A stretch of DNA of 64,000 bases from Flavobacterium sp. (GTDB lineage: Bacteria > Bacteroidota > Bacteroidia > Flavobacteriales > Flavobacteriaceae). The DNA lies in the NCBI RefSeq assembly GCF_029945805.1, contig NZ_JAQSDH010000045.1:62001-126000 (forward strand), read 5' to 3'. Below are positions 32,060-41,453 of the stretch, one piece after another. Made by a program: the position numbers and the translations under genes. Each line of letters begins with the position of its first letter. Within the stretch, counting starts at the first letter, position 1. Under the pieces are notes generated by a model. That model searched no databases, was not told where the DNA came from, and saw nothing but the letters and a program-made list of their open reading frames with translations.

Positions 32060-34606
32060 TTGAAAAATAGTATCACAAAAATATCATTATTTATTTTAAT
32101 TGGAGTAATTATCTTTGGATGTAATACCACAAAAAGAGTTCCTAACGGGAAAAGTCTTTTAACCAAAAATGATATTATTGTAGATGGAAAGAAAAACAAG
32201 GTAGAAGATGTTTTTAATCAGTTGTATCAAAAACAAAATACCTCGCTACTTGGCTATCGTCTTCGTCTGAATATCTATAATTTGGCCAAACAAAAAACAG
32301 ATTCGATTTACAAAGCTAAATTTACCAAAAACCCAAGTAAATACAATCGAAAAGTAAAATGGCTTTCTAAAAAACAAGTCAATCGATTAGGCCAGTCCTT
32401 TTGGTACTCGGGCATTCATGATTTTTTAAGAAAAACGGGGGAAGCACCCGTTATTTTGGATACGTCTAGTACAAAAAAGTCACTTCGACGCTTGAAATCC
32501 TATTACTATTCGCGTGGTTATTTTGATGTTACTGCCAATTATAAAATTGATAGTATTGGTAAGAAAAAAGTAAAATTAAAATACGAAATTGTAAAGGGCA
32601 AACCGTATATCATTGATAGTATTGAATCGTTTATTTCGAGTAAACCTTTGGATTCTATTTATCAATTGCGTAAAAAAAATTCTTTGATAAGAACAGGACA
32701 ACGTCTTAAATATTCTGATTTTGATAGTGAAACAGCTAGGATTACTGAAAGTTTCAGAAACAACGGTGCATTTCGTTTCCAACAGAATTATGTACGCTAT
32801 GATATTGACACATTAACTAAAAAGCATCTTGCCAATGTCGATTTAATTATAGAAAATGAAACAGTACGAGTGGAAGACAGTTTATATAATGTGCCTTTTC
32901 AACTGTATAAAATTAGTAAAGTCAATATTTACACCGATCATAATCCAGCAAACCAAAATGCTGCAATTAATGACAGTACTACCTATAAAGATTTTACCTT
33001 ATATAGTGTAGACAAATTAAAATACCGCCCAAAGTCTTTAACAGATGGGATTTTTGTAACCAAAGGAAATTACTTTTCAGATTTCAAAACTACGCTTACT
33101 TCAAAATACTTGAGTAATTTAAAAGTTTTCAATTATCCTTTAATTCAATATATTCAGGATGAAAAGGACAAAAACGGATTGATTGCCAACATTTATCTGA
33201 CGCCAAGAAAAAAATATACTTTTGGTTTTTCTGCCGATTTTACGCATTCTAATATTCAGGATTTTGGGATTTCAGGAAACACATTTTTAGGCATTCGAAA
33301 CATATTTAACGGCGCTGAAACCTTTGAAATTGGGTTTAGAGGAAATATTGGCGCATCGAAAGATTTGGCGAATCCAAATAATAACTTCTTTAACATTTCG
33401 GAAATTGGGGTGGATGCCAAACTAAATTTTCCAAGAATATTTTTTCCGTTTAAAACAGATAAAATTATTCCAAAATCGATGATTCCGTACACTACAATTA
33501 GTGCAGGATATTCAAAACAAACTAATATTGGATTGGATAAACAAAACTTTACAAGTTCACTCGTGTACAATTGGACGCCAAAAAAAGGCACAAGTCTTCG
33601 ATTAGATTTGCTGAATGTTCAGTTTGTGAAAAATATAAATCCAAGTAATTATTTTAATGTATATCGATCATCGTTCAACGCATTAAATGATTTAGCAGAC
33701 ATTTACAACACCAACACTAATTATATTGATACTAACACTGGCAAATTAAAAATTGATTCCGGTACCAATGGTTTTTTAAATGATGTTTTGGGTACAACTC
33801 CCATTGTCACTCCGAGTGCAAACGATTTAAAAATCATAAGAAGTATTGGGGAACAAAAAACACGATTAACAGAAGACAACTTAATTTTCGCCGCCAGCCT
33901 TACGTTTTCAAAAACATCTCAGAAAGATTTAGGAGACAACAATTTTTATGCTTTTAAAGGGAAAATAGAATCTGCCGGGAATTGGATTTCCTTGTTAGCC
34001 GAAGCTTCACAACTTACGCAAAACGGTTCGCAAACTGCTTTTGGCGTTGAATTTTCGCAATACATCAAAACCGAATTTGAATTTATTAAACATTGGGATT
34101 TAACCCGTAAAAAAATATTGGCAACTAAAGCGTTTGTAGGAATTGCAATTCCTTATGGGAATTCGAACAGCGTTCCTTTTTCGCGAAGTTATTTTGCTGG
34201 AGGAACCAATGATATTCGAGCTTGGCAGTCTTATAATTTGGGCCCAGGAAAAACAGGTTCTGTTCAGGATTTTAACGAAGCGAATATGAAACTGTTGTTT
34301 AGTACAGAATTTCGCTTTGGTATTTTCCAACAGTTAAATGGCGCTTTCTTTGTGGATGCGGGAAACATTTGGAACGTGAATGATATAGTCACTAACCCAG
34401 ATGCTATTTTTTCAGGATTAAAATCGTTAGAAAATATTGCGGTTGGATCGGGATTCGGATTCCGATATGACTTTAATTTCTTTGTTATTCGAATAGATTT
34501 AGGCTTCAAAACCTACAATCCGGCGAATCCAGAAAATGAAAAATGGTTGAAAGAAATGCGATTTGACAAATCTGTTTTAAATATTGGGATTAATTATCCT
34601 TTCTAA
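32060..34606 (+). CDS. tamL: TamL: TamA-like Omp85 family outer-membrane lipoprotein
   Basis: The gene uses a TTG start, supported by the lipoprotein signal that begins there (LFILIGVIIFGC with Cys21 as lipid anchor) and by the lack of any in-frame ATG between the promoter and this codon. The 848-residue protein has N-terminal POTRA-like domains (RRLKSYYYSRGYFDV, KIDSIGKKKVKLKYEIVKGKPY) and an Omp85 barrel ending FDKSVLNIGINYPF with the GGTNDIRAW motif. Bacteroidota TamA homologues are lipoproteins of this kind, acting with a TamB-like protein in outer-membrane biogenesis. No tamB lies next to it. Confidence 0.9.
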   Translation: MKNSITKISLFILIGVIIFGCNTTKRVPNGKSLLTKNDIIVDGKKNKVEDVFNQLYQKQNTSLLGYRLRLNIYNLAKQKTDSIYKAKFTKNPSKYNRKVKWLSKKQVNRLGQSFWYSGIHDFLRKTGEAPVILDTSSTKKSLRRLKSYYYSRGYFDVTANYKIDSIGKKKVKLKYEIVKGKPYIIDSIESFISSKPLDSIYQLRKKNSLIRTGQRLKYSDFDSETARITESFRNNGAFRFQQNYVRYDIDTLTKKHLANVDLIIENETVRVEDSLYNVPFQLYKISKVNIYTDHNPANQNAAINDSTTYKDFTLYSVDKLKYRPKSLTDGIFVTKGNYFSDFKTTLTSKYLSNLKVFNYPLIQYIQDEKDKNGLIANIYLTPRKKYTFGFSADFTHSNIQDFGISGNTFLGIRNIFNGAETFEIGFRGNIGASKDLANPNNNFFNISEIGVDAKLNFPRIFFPFKTDKIIPKSMIPYTTISAGYSKQTNIGLDKQNFTSSLVYNWTPKKGTSLRLDLLNVQFVKNINPSNYFNVYRSSFNALNDLADIYNTNTNYIDTNTGKLKIDSGTNGFLNDVLGTTPIVTPSANDLKIIRSIGEQKTRLTEDNLIFAASLTFSKTSQKDLGDNNFYAFKGKIESAGNWISLLAEASQLTQNGSQTAFGVEFSQYIKTEFEFIKHWDLTRKKILATKAFVGIAIPYGNSNSVPFSRSYFAGGTNDIRAWQSYNLGPGKTGSVQDFNEANMKLLFSTEFRFGIFQQLNGAFFVDAGNIWNVNDIVTNPDAIFSGLKSLENIAVGSGFGFRYDFNFFVIRIDLGFKTYNPANPENEKWLKEMRFDKSVLNIGINYPF

Positions 34607-34619
34607 AATTAGAAATTAT

Positions 34620-34627
34620 TATTTTTG
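34620..34627 (+). promoter_or_regulatory. -7 box TATTTTTG for fbaA
   Basis: Exact TAnnTTTG match 50 bases before the fbaA ATG. The leader downstream holds a short palindrome, CGAAATTTCG (34640-34649). No TTG at -33. Confidence 0.5.
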
Positions 34628-34677
34628 TAACCCTATCTCGAAATTTCGGGAAAATAGTAACTTAAAAAAACATAACT

Positions 34678-35745
34678 ATGTCTCACAATATAAAACCTGG
34701 AGTTGCAACTGGTGATGAAGTTCAAGCGATTTTCAACTATGCAAAAGAAAAAGGATTTGCACTTCCTGCGGTAAACGTAATTGGTTCTAGTACCATTAAT
34801 GGCGTATTGGAAACTGCTGCAAAATTAAAGGCTCCAGTTATCATTCAGTTTTCGAATGGTGGTGCGGCTTTTAACGCCGGAAAAGGACTTTCTAACGCTG
34901 ATGAAAAAGCAGCAATTGCGGGAGGAATAGCAGGCGCAAAACACATTCATACCTTAGCAGAAGCTTATGGCGCGACAGTTATCCTTCATACCGATCATTG
35001 TGCAAAAAAATTATTGCCTTGGCTTGATGGTTTGTTGGAAGCCAGTGAGAAACATTATGTGGCAACAGGAAAACCGTTGTATTCTTCTCACATGATTGAT
35101 TTGTCTGAAGAACCCATTCATGAGAATATTGAAATTTGTAAAGCCTATTTAGCTAGAATGAGCAAAATGGGAATGACATTAGAAATTGAACTTGGAATTA
35201 CGGGTGGCGAAGAAGATGGTGTAGATAATTCAGATGTAGACAGTTCCAAATTATACACGCAGCCCGAAGAAGTGGCTTACGCTTACGAAGAGTTATCTAA
35301 AATTTCACCTCGATTTACCATTGCGGCAGCTTTCGGAAATGTGCATGGGGTTTACAAACCAGGAAATGTAAAATTGACTCCAAAAATTCTTAAAAATTCT
35401 CAGGATTATGTGCAGAATAAATTCAATACTGGAAATAATCCAGTTGATTTCGTTTTTCATGGCGGTTCTGGTTCTACATTAGAAGAAATTAGAGAAGCAA
35501 TTGGATATGGTGTAATTAAAATGAATATTGATACCGATTTGCAATTTGCTTTCACAGAAGGAATTCGTGATTATATGGTAAATAATATTGACTATTTAAA
35601 AACACAAATTGGAAATCCTGATGGAGCCGATTCACCAAACAAAAAACATTACGATCCGAGAAAATGGATACGTGAAGGTGAATTAACTTTCAACAAAAGA
35701 TTAGAGCAGGCTTTCGCCGATTTGAACAACGTGAACACATTATAA
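34678..35745 (+). CDS. fbaA: Fructose-bisphosphate aldolase, class II
   Basis: A 355-residue class IIA enzyme: zinc and substrate motifs HTDHCAKKLLPWLDG, EIELGITGGEEDGVD, AAFGNVHGVY and VFHGGSGSTLEEIREAIGYGVIKMNIDTD. It interconverts fructose-1,6-bisphosphate with the triose phosphates in glycolysis and gluconeogenesis. Length and motif order are those of the E. coli FbaA group. A repeat-filled spacer separates it from accD. Confidence 0.97.
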   Translation: MSHNIKPGVATGDEVQAIFNYAKEKGFALPAVNVIGSSTINGVLETAAKLKAPVIIQFSNGGAAFNAGKGLSNADEKAAIAGGIAGAKHIHTLAEAYGATVILHTDHCAKKLLPWLDGLLEASEKHYVATGKPLYSSHMIDLSEEPIHENIEICKAYLARMSKMGMTLEIELGITGGEEDGVDNSDVDSSKLYTQPEEVAYAYEELSKISPRFTIAAAFGNVHGVYKPGNVKLTPKILKNSQDYVQNKFNTGNNPVDFVFHGGSGSTLEEIREAIGYGVIKMNIDTDLQFAFTEGIRDYMVNNIDYLKTQIGNPDGADSPNKKHYDPRKWIREGELTFNKRLEQAFADLNNVNTL

Positions 35746-35819
35746 TTAACAATTAACAATTGATAAGTGATAATTATGAATTGTCAATTATCAATTATCA
35801 ATTATCAATTAAAGAAACT
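35746..35819. repeat. AATTATCAATT-word inverted repeat between fbaA and accD
   Basis: The whole spacer is made of AATTAACAATT and CAATTATCAATT words. An 18-base arm at 35758-35775 pairs with 35786-35803 at 17 of 18 positions, and the right arm can slip by 8 bases. It ends 16 bases before the accD ATG. Confidence 0.75.
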
Positions 35820-36674
35820 ATGGCTTGGTTTAAAAGAACAGAAAAAGGGATTACTACCGCAACTGAAGATAAAAAAGACGTTCCAAAAGGACTTTGGTAT
35901 AAATCGCCAACCGGTAAAATTATTGACCAAGATGAATTGGCAAGAAACCTTTGGGTTAGTCCCGAGGATGACTTTCATGTTAGAATTGGTAGTAAAGAAT
36001 ATTTTGAAATCTTGTTTGACAACAATGAATTTAAGGAACTTGATGCTAAAATGACTTCTAAAGATCCTTTAGGATTTGTGGATACCAAAAAATACTCCGA
36101 CCGTATAAAAGACACCATAGAAAAAACAGGATTGAAAGATGCGGTGAGAACCGGAGTTGGAAAATCTAAAGGAAAAGATTTAGTAGTTTGCTGTATGGAT
36201 TTCGCTTTTATTGGCGGTTCAATGGGCGCAGTAGTAGGTGAAAAGATTGCACGTGGAATAGATTATTCTATCAAAAAGAAAGTACCATTCGTGATGATTT
36301 CAAAATCTGGTGGAGCCCGTATGATGGAAGCTGCCTACTCGTTAATGCAATTGGCAAAAACTTCTGTAAAATTGGCTCAGTTGGCTGAAGCTAAAATTCC
36401 ATACATATCACTTTGTACTGATCCTACAACTGGAGGAACAACGGCTTCCTACGCCATGCTTGGTGACGTTAACATTTCTGAACCTGGCGCATTGATTGGT
36501 TTCGCTGGTCCAAGAGTAGTTCGTGATACCACCGGTAAGGATTTGCCAGAAGGTTTTCAAACGGCTGAATTTGTATTAGACCATGGTTTTCTTGACTTCA
36601 TTACACCAAGAAAAGAATTAAAAGACAAGATTAATTTATATTTAGATTTGATATTAAATAAGCCTATTCGATAG
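35820..36674 (+). CDS. accD: Acetyl-CoA carboxylase carboxyltransferase beta subunit, zinc-ribbon cysteines absent
   Basis: The ATG at 35820 gives the standard N-terminus [11 protein letters not shown]; the upstream frame would translate the repeat spacer. The 284-residue protein has the crotonase-fold carboxyltransferase core ([63 protein letters not shown]). It joins AccA to transfer CO2 from biotin to acetyl-CoA. In the N-terminal ribbon, the CxxC...CxxC cysteines of E. coli AccD are replaced (LWYKSPTGK and VSPEDD), so no zinc is bound there. Confidence 0.96.
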   Translation: MAWFKRTEKGITTATEDKKDVPKGLWYKSPTGKIIDQDELARNLWVSPEDDFHVRIGSKEYFEILFDNNEFKELDAKMTSKDPLGFVDTKKYSDRIKDTIEKTGLKDAVRTGVGKSKGKDLVVCCMDFAFIGGSMGAVVGEKIARGIDYSIKKKVPFVMISKSGGARMMEAAYSLMQLAKTSVKLAQLAEAKIPYISLCTDPTTGGTTASYAMLGDVNISEPGALIGFAGPRVVRDTTGKDLPEGFQTAEFVLDHGFLDFITPRKELKDKINLYLDLILNKPIR

Positions 36675-36697
36675 TAGTATTCTAACATAAAACTAGT

Positions 36698-36725
36698 AAA
36701 GTCCATCTTGAAGATGGACTTTTTT
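36698..36725 (+). terminator. Terminator of accD
   Basis: A stem built on AGTCCATCTT / AAGATGGACT with a tiny loop, followed by six Ts. Confidence 0.92.
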
Positions 36726-36839
36726 GTTCGCTTTATTTCTATCCATAGATTCTAAATCTGGTGTTGATTTGTATTGGATAAAAGATCAATTTCTATTCTA
36801 CTATTCGTTAACGGAATTTAAATTTCTTTGAATTAAAAA

Positions 36840-37541
36840 TTACAATTTAATACCAAAAATATATCCAACTACAGCCGATAAACCCATGGCAATTGTTCCC
36901 CAAATCGTTATACGAAAAATAGCTTTTTTGACACTCGAACCTCCTGTTTTAGCTGCAATTCCACCTAAAATAATTAAAGCAATTATGGTGAAGCCATACA
37001 ACCAGTATTCCATTCCTATTACGGGTGCAAAAAACACTGCCAAGAGTGGTAAGATTCCTCCAATCGTAAATGCTGCACCAGAAGCTAGTGCTGCTTGAAT
37101 TGGATTTGCTTGACTAATTTCGTTTATGCCCAGCTCATCTCTAATATGTGCACTCAATGCATCTTTCGCAGTAAATTCGACAGCAACTTGCATTGCTGTT
37201 TTTTTGCTGAGTCCTCTTTTTTCATAGATTTGCGCTAATATTTGTAGCTCTTCCTCTGGCATTTCCTTCAGTTCTTTTATTTCTCGTTCAATGTCTGCCT
37301 TTTCAGTATCGGTTTGCGAACTCACCGAAACATATTCACCAGCAGCCATTGACAAAGCTCCAGCTACAAGACCTGCCACGCCAGCTAAAACAATAGGTTC
37401 TCTAGCTGAACTCGCTGCCGCAACACCTATCGCCAAACTAGAAATGGATATTATTCCATCATTTGCACCTAGAACCGCAGCTCTTAACCAATTACTTCTG
37501 TGTATGTAATGACTATCTAAATAATTATCAATTGTTACCAT
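36840..37541 (-). CDS. VIT family membrane protein (Fe2+/Mn2+ transporter-like)
   Basis: A 233-residue VIT1/CCC1-type protein: N-terminal HYIHRSNWLRAAVLGANDGIISISSLAIGVAAAS, then AGEYVSVSSQTDTEKADIERE with the metal-binding glutamates of the cytoplasmic domain, and C-terminal membrane helices (GGILPLLAVFFAPV, IALIILGGIAAKTGG). Five membrane helices are expected. Family members move Fe2+ or Mn2+ out of the cytoplasm. It stands alone, next to envelope redox genes. Confidence 0.92.
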   Translation of the reverse strand: MVTIDNYLDSHYIHRSNWLRAAVLGANDGIISISSLAIGVAAASSAREPIVLAGVAGLVAGALSMAAGEYVSVSSQTDTEKADIEREIKELKEMPEEELQILAQIYEKRGLSKKTAMQVAVEFTAKDALSAHIRDELGINEISQANPIQAALASGAAFTIGGILPLLAVFFAPVIGMEYWLYGFTIIALIILGGIAAKTGGSSVKKAIFRITIWGTIAMGLSAVVGYIFGIKL

Positions 37542-37824
37542 TTTTTTATTATTTTATAATTAATTTTAACGCTGATGGACGCTTGTTACAATACCTAGTA
37601 AAACTTGAGATTAAATATATAATATTAGATTTAATAAAAGTTATTATCTGTCATTTAAAAAATACTACTATCAAAACCGGTTCGAGTAAAAACTATCCAA
37701 CAGATTCTTACCAATTTACAATCATATCTGTATCTTGAATTATTTAGTACTACTAAAAAAGCGCTTCGTTTGGAAGTCGCTTTTTTGAAATCTTAAGGTA
37801 ATCACTGATGCGTGAAAATTTTGT
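37542..37824. other. 283-bp AT-rich spacer with a terminator
   Basis: No gene is supported. The right third holds the terminator at 37755-37786. The rest is low-complexity AT-rich DNA that should contain the VIT gene promoter; I see no exact -7 box. Confidence 0.4.
37755..37786 (-). terminator. Terminator of the DUF2231-like gene
   Basis: Stem AAAAAAGCG-CTTC / GAAG-T-CGCTTTTTT with one bulge, with T tracts on both strands. It ends the operon running from 39286. Confidence 0.85.
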
Positions 37825-38319
37825 TTAATCGTCATCGCCCTCTTCTTCTCCGCCTTGTCCTGCTCCATTTTGGACGGCACCGGATGCAATTTCAGTATGT
37901 CTAATCTGTCCACCTAAGTAGCCAGTACGAGCTACCAATCCAAAACTGATTAACGCTAAAAATAAGGTTGCTATAGCGATAGTTTTTGCAAAGGTACTTT
38001 TGATGTGAACGAAGTAAATTCCAATTAATGAAAATACACCAACTATACTTAATCCTATTAAGGCATAGACCGCAAAGTCGGCATGTTGTTCAATAACTGT
38101 TTCAGAAACACCTTGAATGTTTTCTACGGTTTCCTCGGCACCTTCCCCAGTAAGATAAGCAATTGCGGCTCCAATTGCTGAAATAACCAACATATAGTAG
38201 GCCGCAAGAGTGGTGCTGTCACTTTTTTTCCAGAGGGCATATCCCAACACAAAAGTTCCTAATAGTGATCCAAAAATGGGTAAGTGTGTAATTAATAAAT
38301 GCAAATGAGTTTGGTCCAT
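37825..38319 (-). CDS. DUF2231-like four-helix membrane protein, copy 1
   Basis: The 164-residue protein has four membrane helices and conserved His residues at the N-terminus (THLHLLITHLP), before helix 3 (IEQHADFA) and in the last loop (RTGYLGGQIRH). The tail is acidic and Gly-rich (GQGGEEEGDDD). The pattern matches DUF2231 membrane proteins, in which paired His could hold heme or metal. A paralogue lies at 41454-41927. It follows the exported rubrerythrin gene by 12 bp, so the two probably work together. Function is unknown. Confidence 0.8.
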   Translation of the reverse strand: MDQTHLHLLITHLPIFGSLLGTFVLGYALWKKSDSTTLAAYYMLVISAIGAAIAYLTGEGAEETVENIQGVSETVIEQHADFAVYALIGLSIVGVFSLIGIYFVHIKSTFAKTIAIATLFLALISFGLVARTGYLGGQIRHTEIASGAVQNGAGQGGEEEGDDD

Positions 38320-38331
38320 GATTTCTATAGT

Positions 38332-39048
38332 TTAAAGTGCATTAATTTTGATGAATTTTTCACCGCTAGTCATTGAGATACCGCAACGTTTTGGTGCTGT
38401 AGTTTCATAAGTATTTCCGCATGTTGGGCAAACAAAATAAGTTGTGGCTAATGTGTTTGTCTTGTTGTCAATTAGAGCAGCTAATGCTTGTTCATAGAAT
38501 TCTTTGTGTTTTTTCTCTGTTTTGTAGGCATAATTTAAGCTAATTAGTGCTAACTGGTTTCCAGCGGCATTGGCATCTTTAAGAAAGTTAGGATACATGG
38601 TTGTAGCTTCGTAGGCTTCTCCTTTGATGGCAAACTCTAAGTTCTCTTTAGTAGAAAGTACTTTTACATCAATAACAGCAGGTTTTACGGCAACACCCAT
38701 TTCTTCTAGTACTGCTTTATGATTTCCTGCGTGAATTTTTTCAGCTAATGATGCGGCTTTAAACAACAGTGCAATTTCTTTATACCCTTCCTCAGCCGCT
38801 TTTTTAGAAAAGGCAGCATAACGAGCTGTGGCATTAGATTCTCCATTAAAAGCATCTTGTAAATCGGCACTGGTTTTAGCTTGGGCCTCCGCCACTGAAA
38901 GTGAACCAATAGTAGTTGACTTAGCACTAATAGCCATAGTTTCAATTGGATTTTTCATTTCGGTTTTGTTTTCTTCTGCATTCTTGCAAGAATATAAGGA
39001 AACTCCAGTAGTGATTGTCAAGGCAATTAAGATTACATTTTTTTTCAT
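38332..39048 (-). CDS. Exported lipoprotein rubrerythrin with a three-Cys rubredoxin-like domain
   Basis: The start at 39048 (MKKNVILIALTITTGVSLYSC) gives a lipoprotein signal with Cys21. After a linker, residues 60-200 are a ferritin-like diiron domain (AFNGESNATARYAAFSKKAAEEGYKEIA, LAEKIHAGNHKAVLEEMG, GEAYEATTMYP, EKKHKEFYEQAL) with the expected Glu and His ligands. The C-terminal rubredoxin-like motif is CPTCG...RCGISMT: three cysteines, not four. Rubrerythrins normally reduce peroxide in the cytoplasm; here the enzyme would sit on the periplasmic side. It is followed by the DUF2231-like gene. Confidence 0.87.
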   Translation of the reverse strand: MKKNVILIALTITTGVSLYSCKNAEENKTEMKNPIETMAISAKSTTIGSLSVAEAQAKTSADLQDAFNGESNATARYAAFSKKAAEEGYKEIALLFKAASLAEKIHAGNHKAVLEEMGVAVKPAVIDVKVLSTKENLEFAIKGEAYEATTMYPNFLKDANAAGNQLALISLNYAYKTEKKHKEFYEQALAALIDNKTNTLATTYFVCPTCGNTYETTAPKRCGISMTSGEKFIKINAL

Positions 39049-39061
39049 GATTTCTATTTTT

Positions 39062-39286
39062 TTATTTATCGTTTTTTTCATTCTCTTCTTTTTCTTCTTT
39101 TCCGTTTTTTTCTGTGGATTTAAGAGAATCTTTAGTGGTAGTGATTTGCTGCAGCGAGACAGAATCAGCTGCAGAAGCTGCTACTTCAGTAACGGGCTTT
39201 TCGGTTGCTGGTGTTTCGGTGTTTTTACAAGAAGTAAGAATCAGGGCAAAAAGGAGTAAACCAAAGGTGATGCTTTGCGTTTTCAT
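39062..39286 (-). CDS. Small charged lipoprotein
   Basis: A 74-residue protein with a clear lipoprotein signal (LLLFALILTSC) and a mature part of only about 55 residues, Thr/Ser-rich and then Lys/Glu-rich (KEEKEENEKNDK). No domain is recognisable. It starts the operon with rubrerythrin (gap 13 bp) and the DUF2231-like gene. Confidence 0.75.
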   Translation of the reverse strand: MKTQSITFGLLLFALILTSCKNTETPATEKPVTEVAASAADSVSLQQITTTKDSLKSTEKNGKEEKEENEKNDK

Positions 39287-39375
39287 AAGATAAGTGTTTA
39301 AGATTTATAACAATGTAAAGGTCAGCCGAGGTGCCTTTTCCTTTTCTTAGTACAATCTTAAAATCAGCTAAAATT

Positions 39376-40752
39376 TTAGTCAGGAAATTCCAATTGAAAC
39401 GTAGTGCCTTTCCCTTTCTCACTAGTAACTGAAAGGGGAATATTTTGTACATCACACAACCGTTTGGCAATAGACAGCCCCAATCCATTTCCGGGAATTT
39501 GAGAGCTTCTGGAATCATCGGCTCTAAAGAAACGGTTGAACAGCAAGGGTAATTGATTGGAGTCAATTCCGATGCCTTCATCTATTATGCTCAGCGTTTT
39601 GGTAGCCGTTTCCCAATTAAAAATGAGGACTCCGTTTGTTTTATTGTATTTAATCGCGTTGGAGATTAAATTGTCTAGAATCATTTCTAATAATAAAGCA
39701 TCTGCAAGTATTACGGCATCAGATGGAACCCTGTTGTATATTTTGATTCCGTAACTTTTAATTAAATCATCATGGGTTTTGACTATCTTTCTGATTATAG
39801 CATCCAGCACTACCGGTTCTTTCTTGGCTACCAAAACAGAAGATTCTAAGCGGGCCAACTGCAATAATTGGTCGTACAATAACGATAGACGGTTGGTTTG
39901 AACCAATACTTCATGCATTTTTTCCTCGTAGCGTTCGGCTGTTCGGGGTTTTCTTAAAAGCACTTCGATGATTCCCTTTATAGCGGCTAATGGAGTTTGC
40001 ATTTCATGGGACGCATCCGAGGTAAATTGTTTTTGCTGGTAAAAACTGGTTTCCAATCGGCTTAATAGGTCATTAATTGTGGTGGCCAATTGATGGATTT
40101 CATCTTCATTTTCAGGCAAGGGCAAGCGGGAGCTTATGTTGGCATAGTTAATTTGCGAAGCCGAAAAAATCAATTGCTGTATTGGGGCTATGGCTTTGGA
40201 TGCTACAAAAGTCATGATGAAATATAAAATTAAAATAATAAGAATATAGGTCGCTAACAGCACCAGCATTAAGTTATGCAATACATTATACGATTCTTGT
40301 TGGGAAATGCCAATAGTAAGTTGGCCAATTATTTTATGCTTATCATTAAAAACAGGAAACTGCCCTTGTCTTATTTTTTGATGGTTAATCGTTGCATTGT
40401 AATAAACCGTTCTTTTATTTTTTGGATTAAAAAGAAAATGGTTTTCTTGAAGATTGGCCGATTTATATACAGTTTTCCCATTCAAATCGACAATCTGGAT
40501 AAAAGTGGGATTAATTTCAATTTGTTTGTGTTCTGATTCTTCCCATTCAGGCATTTTGTTCATGATGATGGTATCATCTTCCCAATCTAAATTAGAAAAC
40601 ACTTCCGTTTTTTCGGTACTGATGTCGTCGTCTAAGTGTTTATAGGACGTGAAATAGACCACGCCATAAATAGCGCTAAATGCGACAGCTAAAACAGTAG
40701 CGATCGCAATTAAATTATAAGTAGCTATTCTTTTTTTAAAGCTTAATCTCAT
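39376..40752 (-). CDS. Sensor histidine kinase
   Basis: The 458-residue kinase has helix 1 (YNLIAIATVLAVAFSAIYG), a periplasmic sensor loop of about 120 residues, helix 2 (LMLVLLATYILIILILYFIM), a HAMP domain and a HisKA domain with phospho-acceptor His249 in SDASHEMQTPLAAIKG. The HATPase domain has N (LDNLISNAIKYN), G1 (DEGIGID) and G2 (GNGLGLSIAK) boxes. Its start overlaps the response-regulator stop by 4 bp. The signal is unknown; redox and metal envelope genes on both sides suggest one of these. Confidence 0.95.
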   Translation of the reverse strand: MRLSFKKRIATYNLIAIATVLAVAFSAIYGVVYFTSYKHLDDDISTEKTEVFSNLDWEDDTIIMNKMPEWEESEHKQIEINPTFIQIVDLNGKTVYKSANLQENHFLFNPKNKRTVYYNATINHQKIRQGQFPVFNDKHKIIGQLTIGISQQESYNVLHNLMLVLLATYILIILILYFIMTFVASKAIAPIQQLIFSASQINYANISSRLPLPENEDEIHQLATTINDLLSRLETSFYQQKQFTSDASHEMQTPLAAIKGIIEVLLRKPRTAERYEEKMHEVLVQTNRLSLLYDQLLQLARLESSVLVAKKEPVVLDAIIRKIVKTHDDLIKSYGIKIYNRVPSDAVILADALLLEMILDNLISNAIKYNKTNGVLIFNWETATKTLSIIDEGIGIDSNQLPLLFNRFFRADDSRSSQIPGNGLGLSIAKRLCDVQNIPLSVTSEKGKGTTFQLEFPD

Positions 40753-41426
40753 TCCTCTTCGTTAATTCGATATCCGACACCTCTTATGGTTTGAATAAAA
40801 GAATCTTGGTTATCTTGATCCAATTTTTTTCGCAATCCATTAATAAAAACATCAATAACTGCGGTGTCTTTGTCAAAATGAACGTCCCATATTTTTTCCA
40901 TAATTCGGGATCTACGACACACTTTTCCTTTATTGCGCAGCAGCAGTTCTAAAAGTGCAAATTCTTTTTGCGTAAGGCCAATTTGTTTTCCCGCTTTGGT
41001 CACTTCGTGCACGTCGACATTCATTTGAATAGTTCCAAAAGAAAAAACGGACTGTTCGCCAGTAATCTTTCGCATCACTACTCTAATTCGGGCTAATAAT
41101 TCTTCGAACGCGAACGGTTTTTTCAAGTAGTCGTTGGCCCCCGTTTCTAAACCAAATACGGTATCGTCTACCGTATCTTTGGCCGTCAGGAAAATAATAG
41201 GTACTTGTTGGTTTACTTTGCGAACATTGCGACAAATTTCAATGCCGCTAACTCCTGGTAACATCCAATCGAGTAGCATGACATCATATTCATTTACAAA
41301 ATCCAATGCGAGTTCAAAACCCTTTCGTCCATTATCGGCTACATCTACAGCAAAACCTTCCTCTTCAAGTCCTTCTTTTAAGAAACCTGAAATTGCGGGT
41401 TCATCTTCTACGATTAAAATTCTCAT
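40749..41426 (-). CDS. OmpR/PhoB-family response regulator
   Basis: The 225-residue regulator has a receiver domain with the acidic pair Glu7-Asp8 and phospho-acceptor Asp53 in LLDWMLPG, Thr and Lys switch residues (FLTAKD, LKKPF), and a winged-helix DNA-binding domain (LTQKEFALLELLLRNKGKVCRRSRI, DVFINGLRKKLD, IRGVGYR). It pairs with the kinase encoded next (4-bp overlap). Likely targets are the flanking operons, but no operator was identified. Confidence 0.96.
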   Translation of the reverse strand: MRILIVEDEPAISGFLKEGLEEEGFAVDVADNGRKGFELALDFVNEYDVMLLDWMLPGVSGIEICRNVRKVNQQVPIIFLTAKDTVDDTVFGLETGANDYLKKPFAFEELLARIRVVMRKITGEQSVFSFGTIQMNVDVHEVTKAGKQIGLTQKEFALLELLLRNKGKVCRRSRIMEKIWDVHFDKDTAVIDVFINGLRKKLDQDNQDSFIQTIRGVGYRINEEE

Positions 41427-41453
41427 TTTAGTATTATTAGAAAGACAACACTT

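Noticed and set aside
37675..37700. GGTTCGAGT, resembling a tRNA T-arm
   Set aside because: No matching acceptor, D or anticodon stems on either side; chance match.
38828..39259. 143-codon open frame opposite rubrerythrin and the small lipoprotein
   Set aside because: Low-complexity Phe-rich translation of the Lys/Glu-rich lipoprotein gene; both minus-strand genes have clear signals and spacing.
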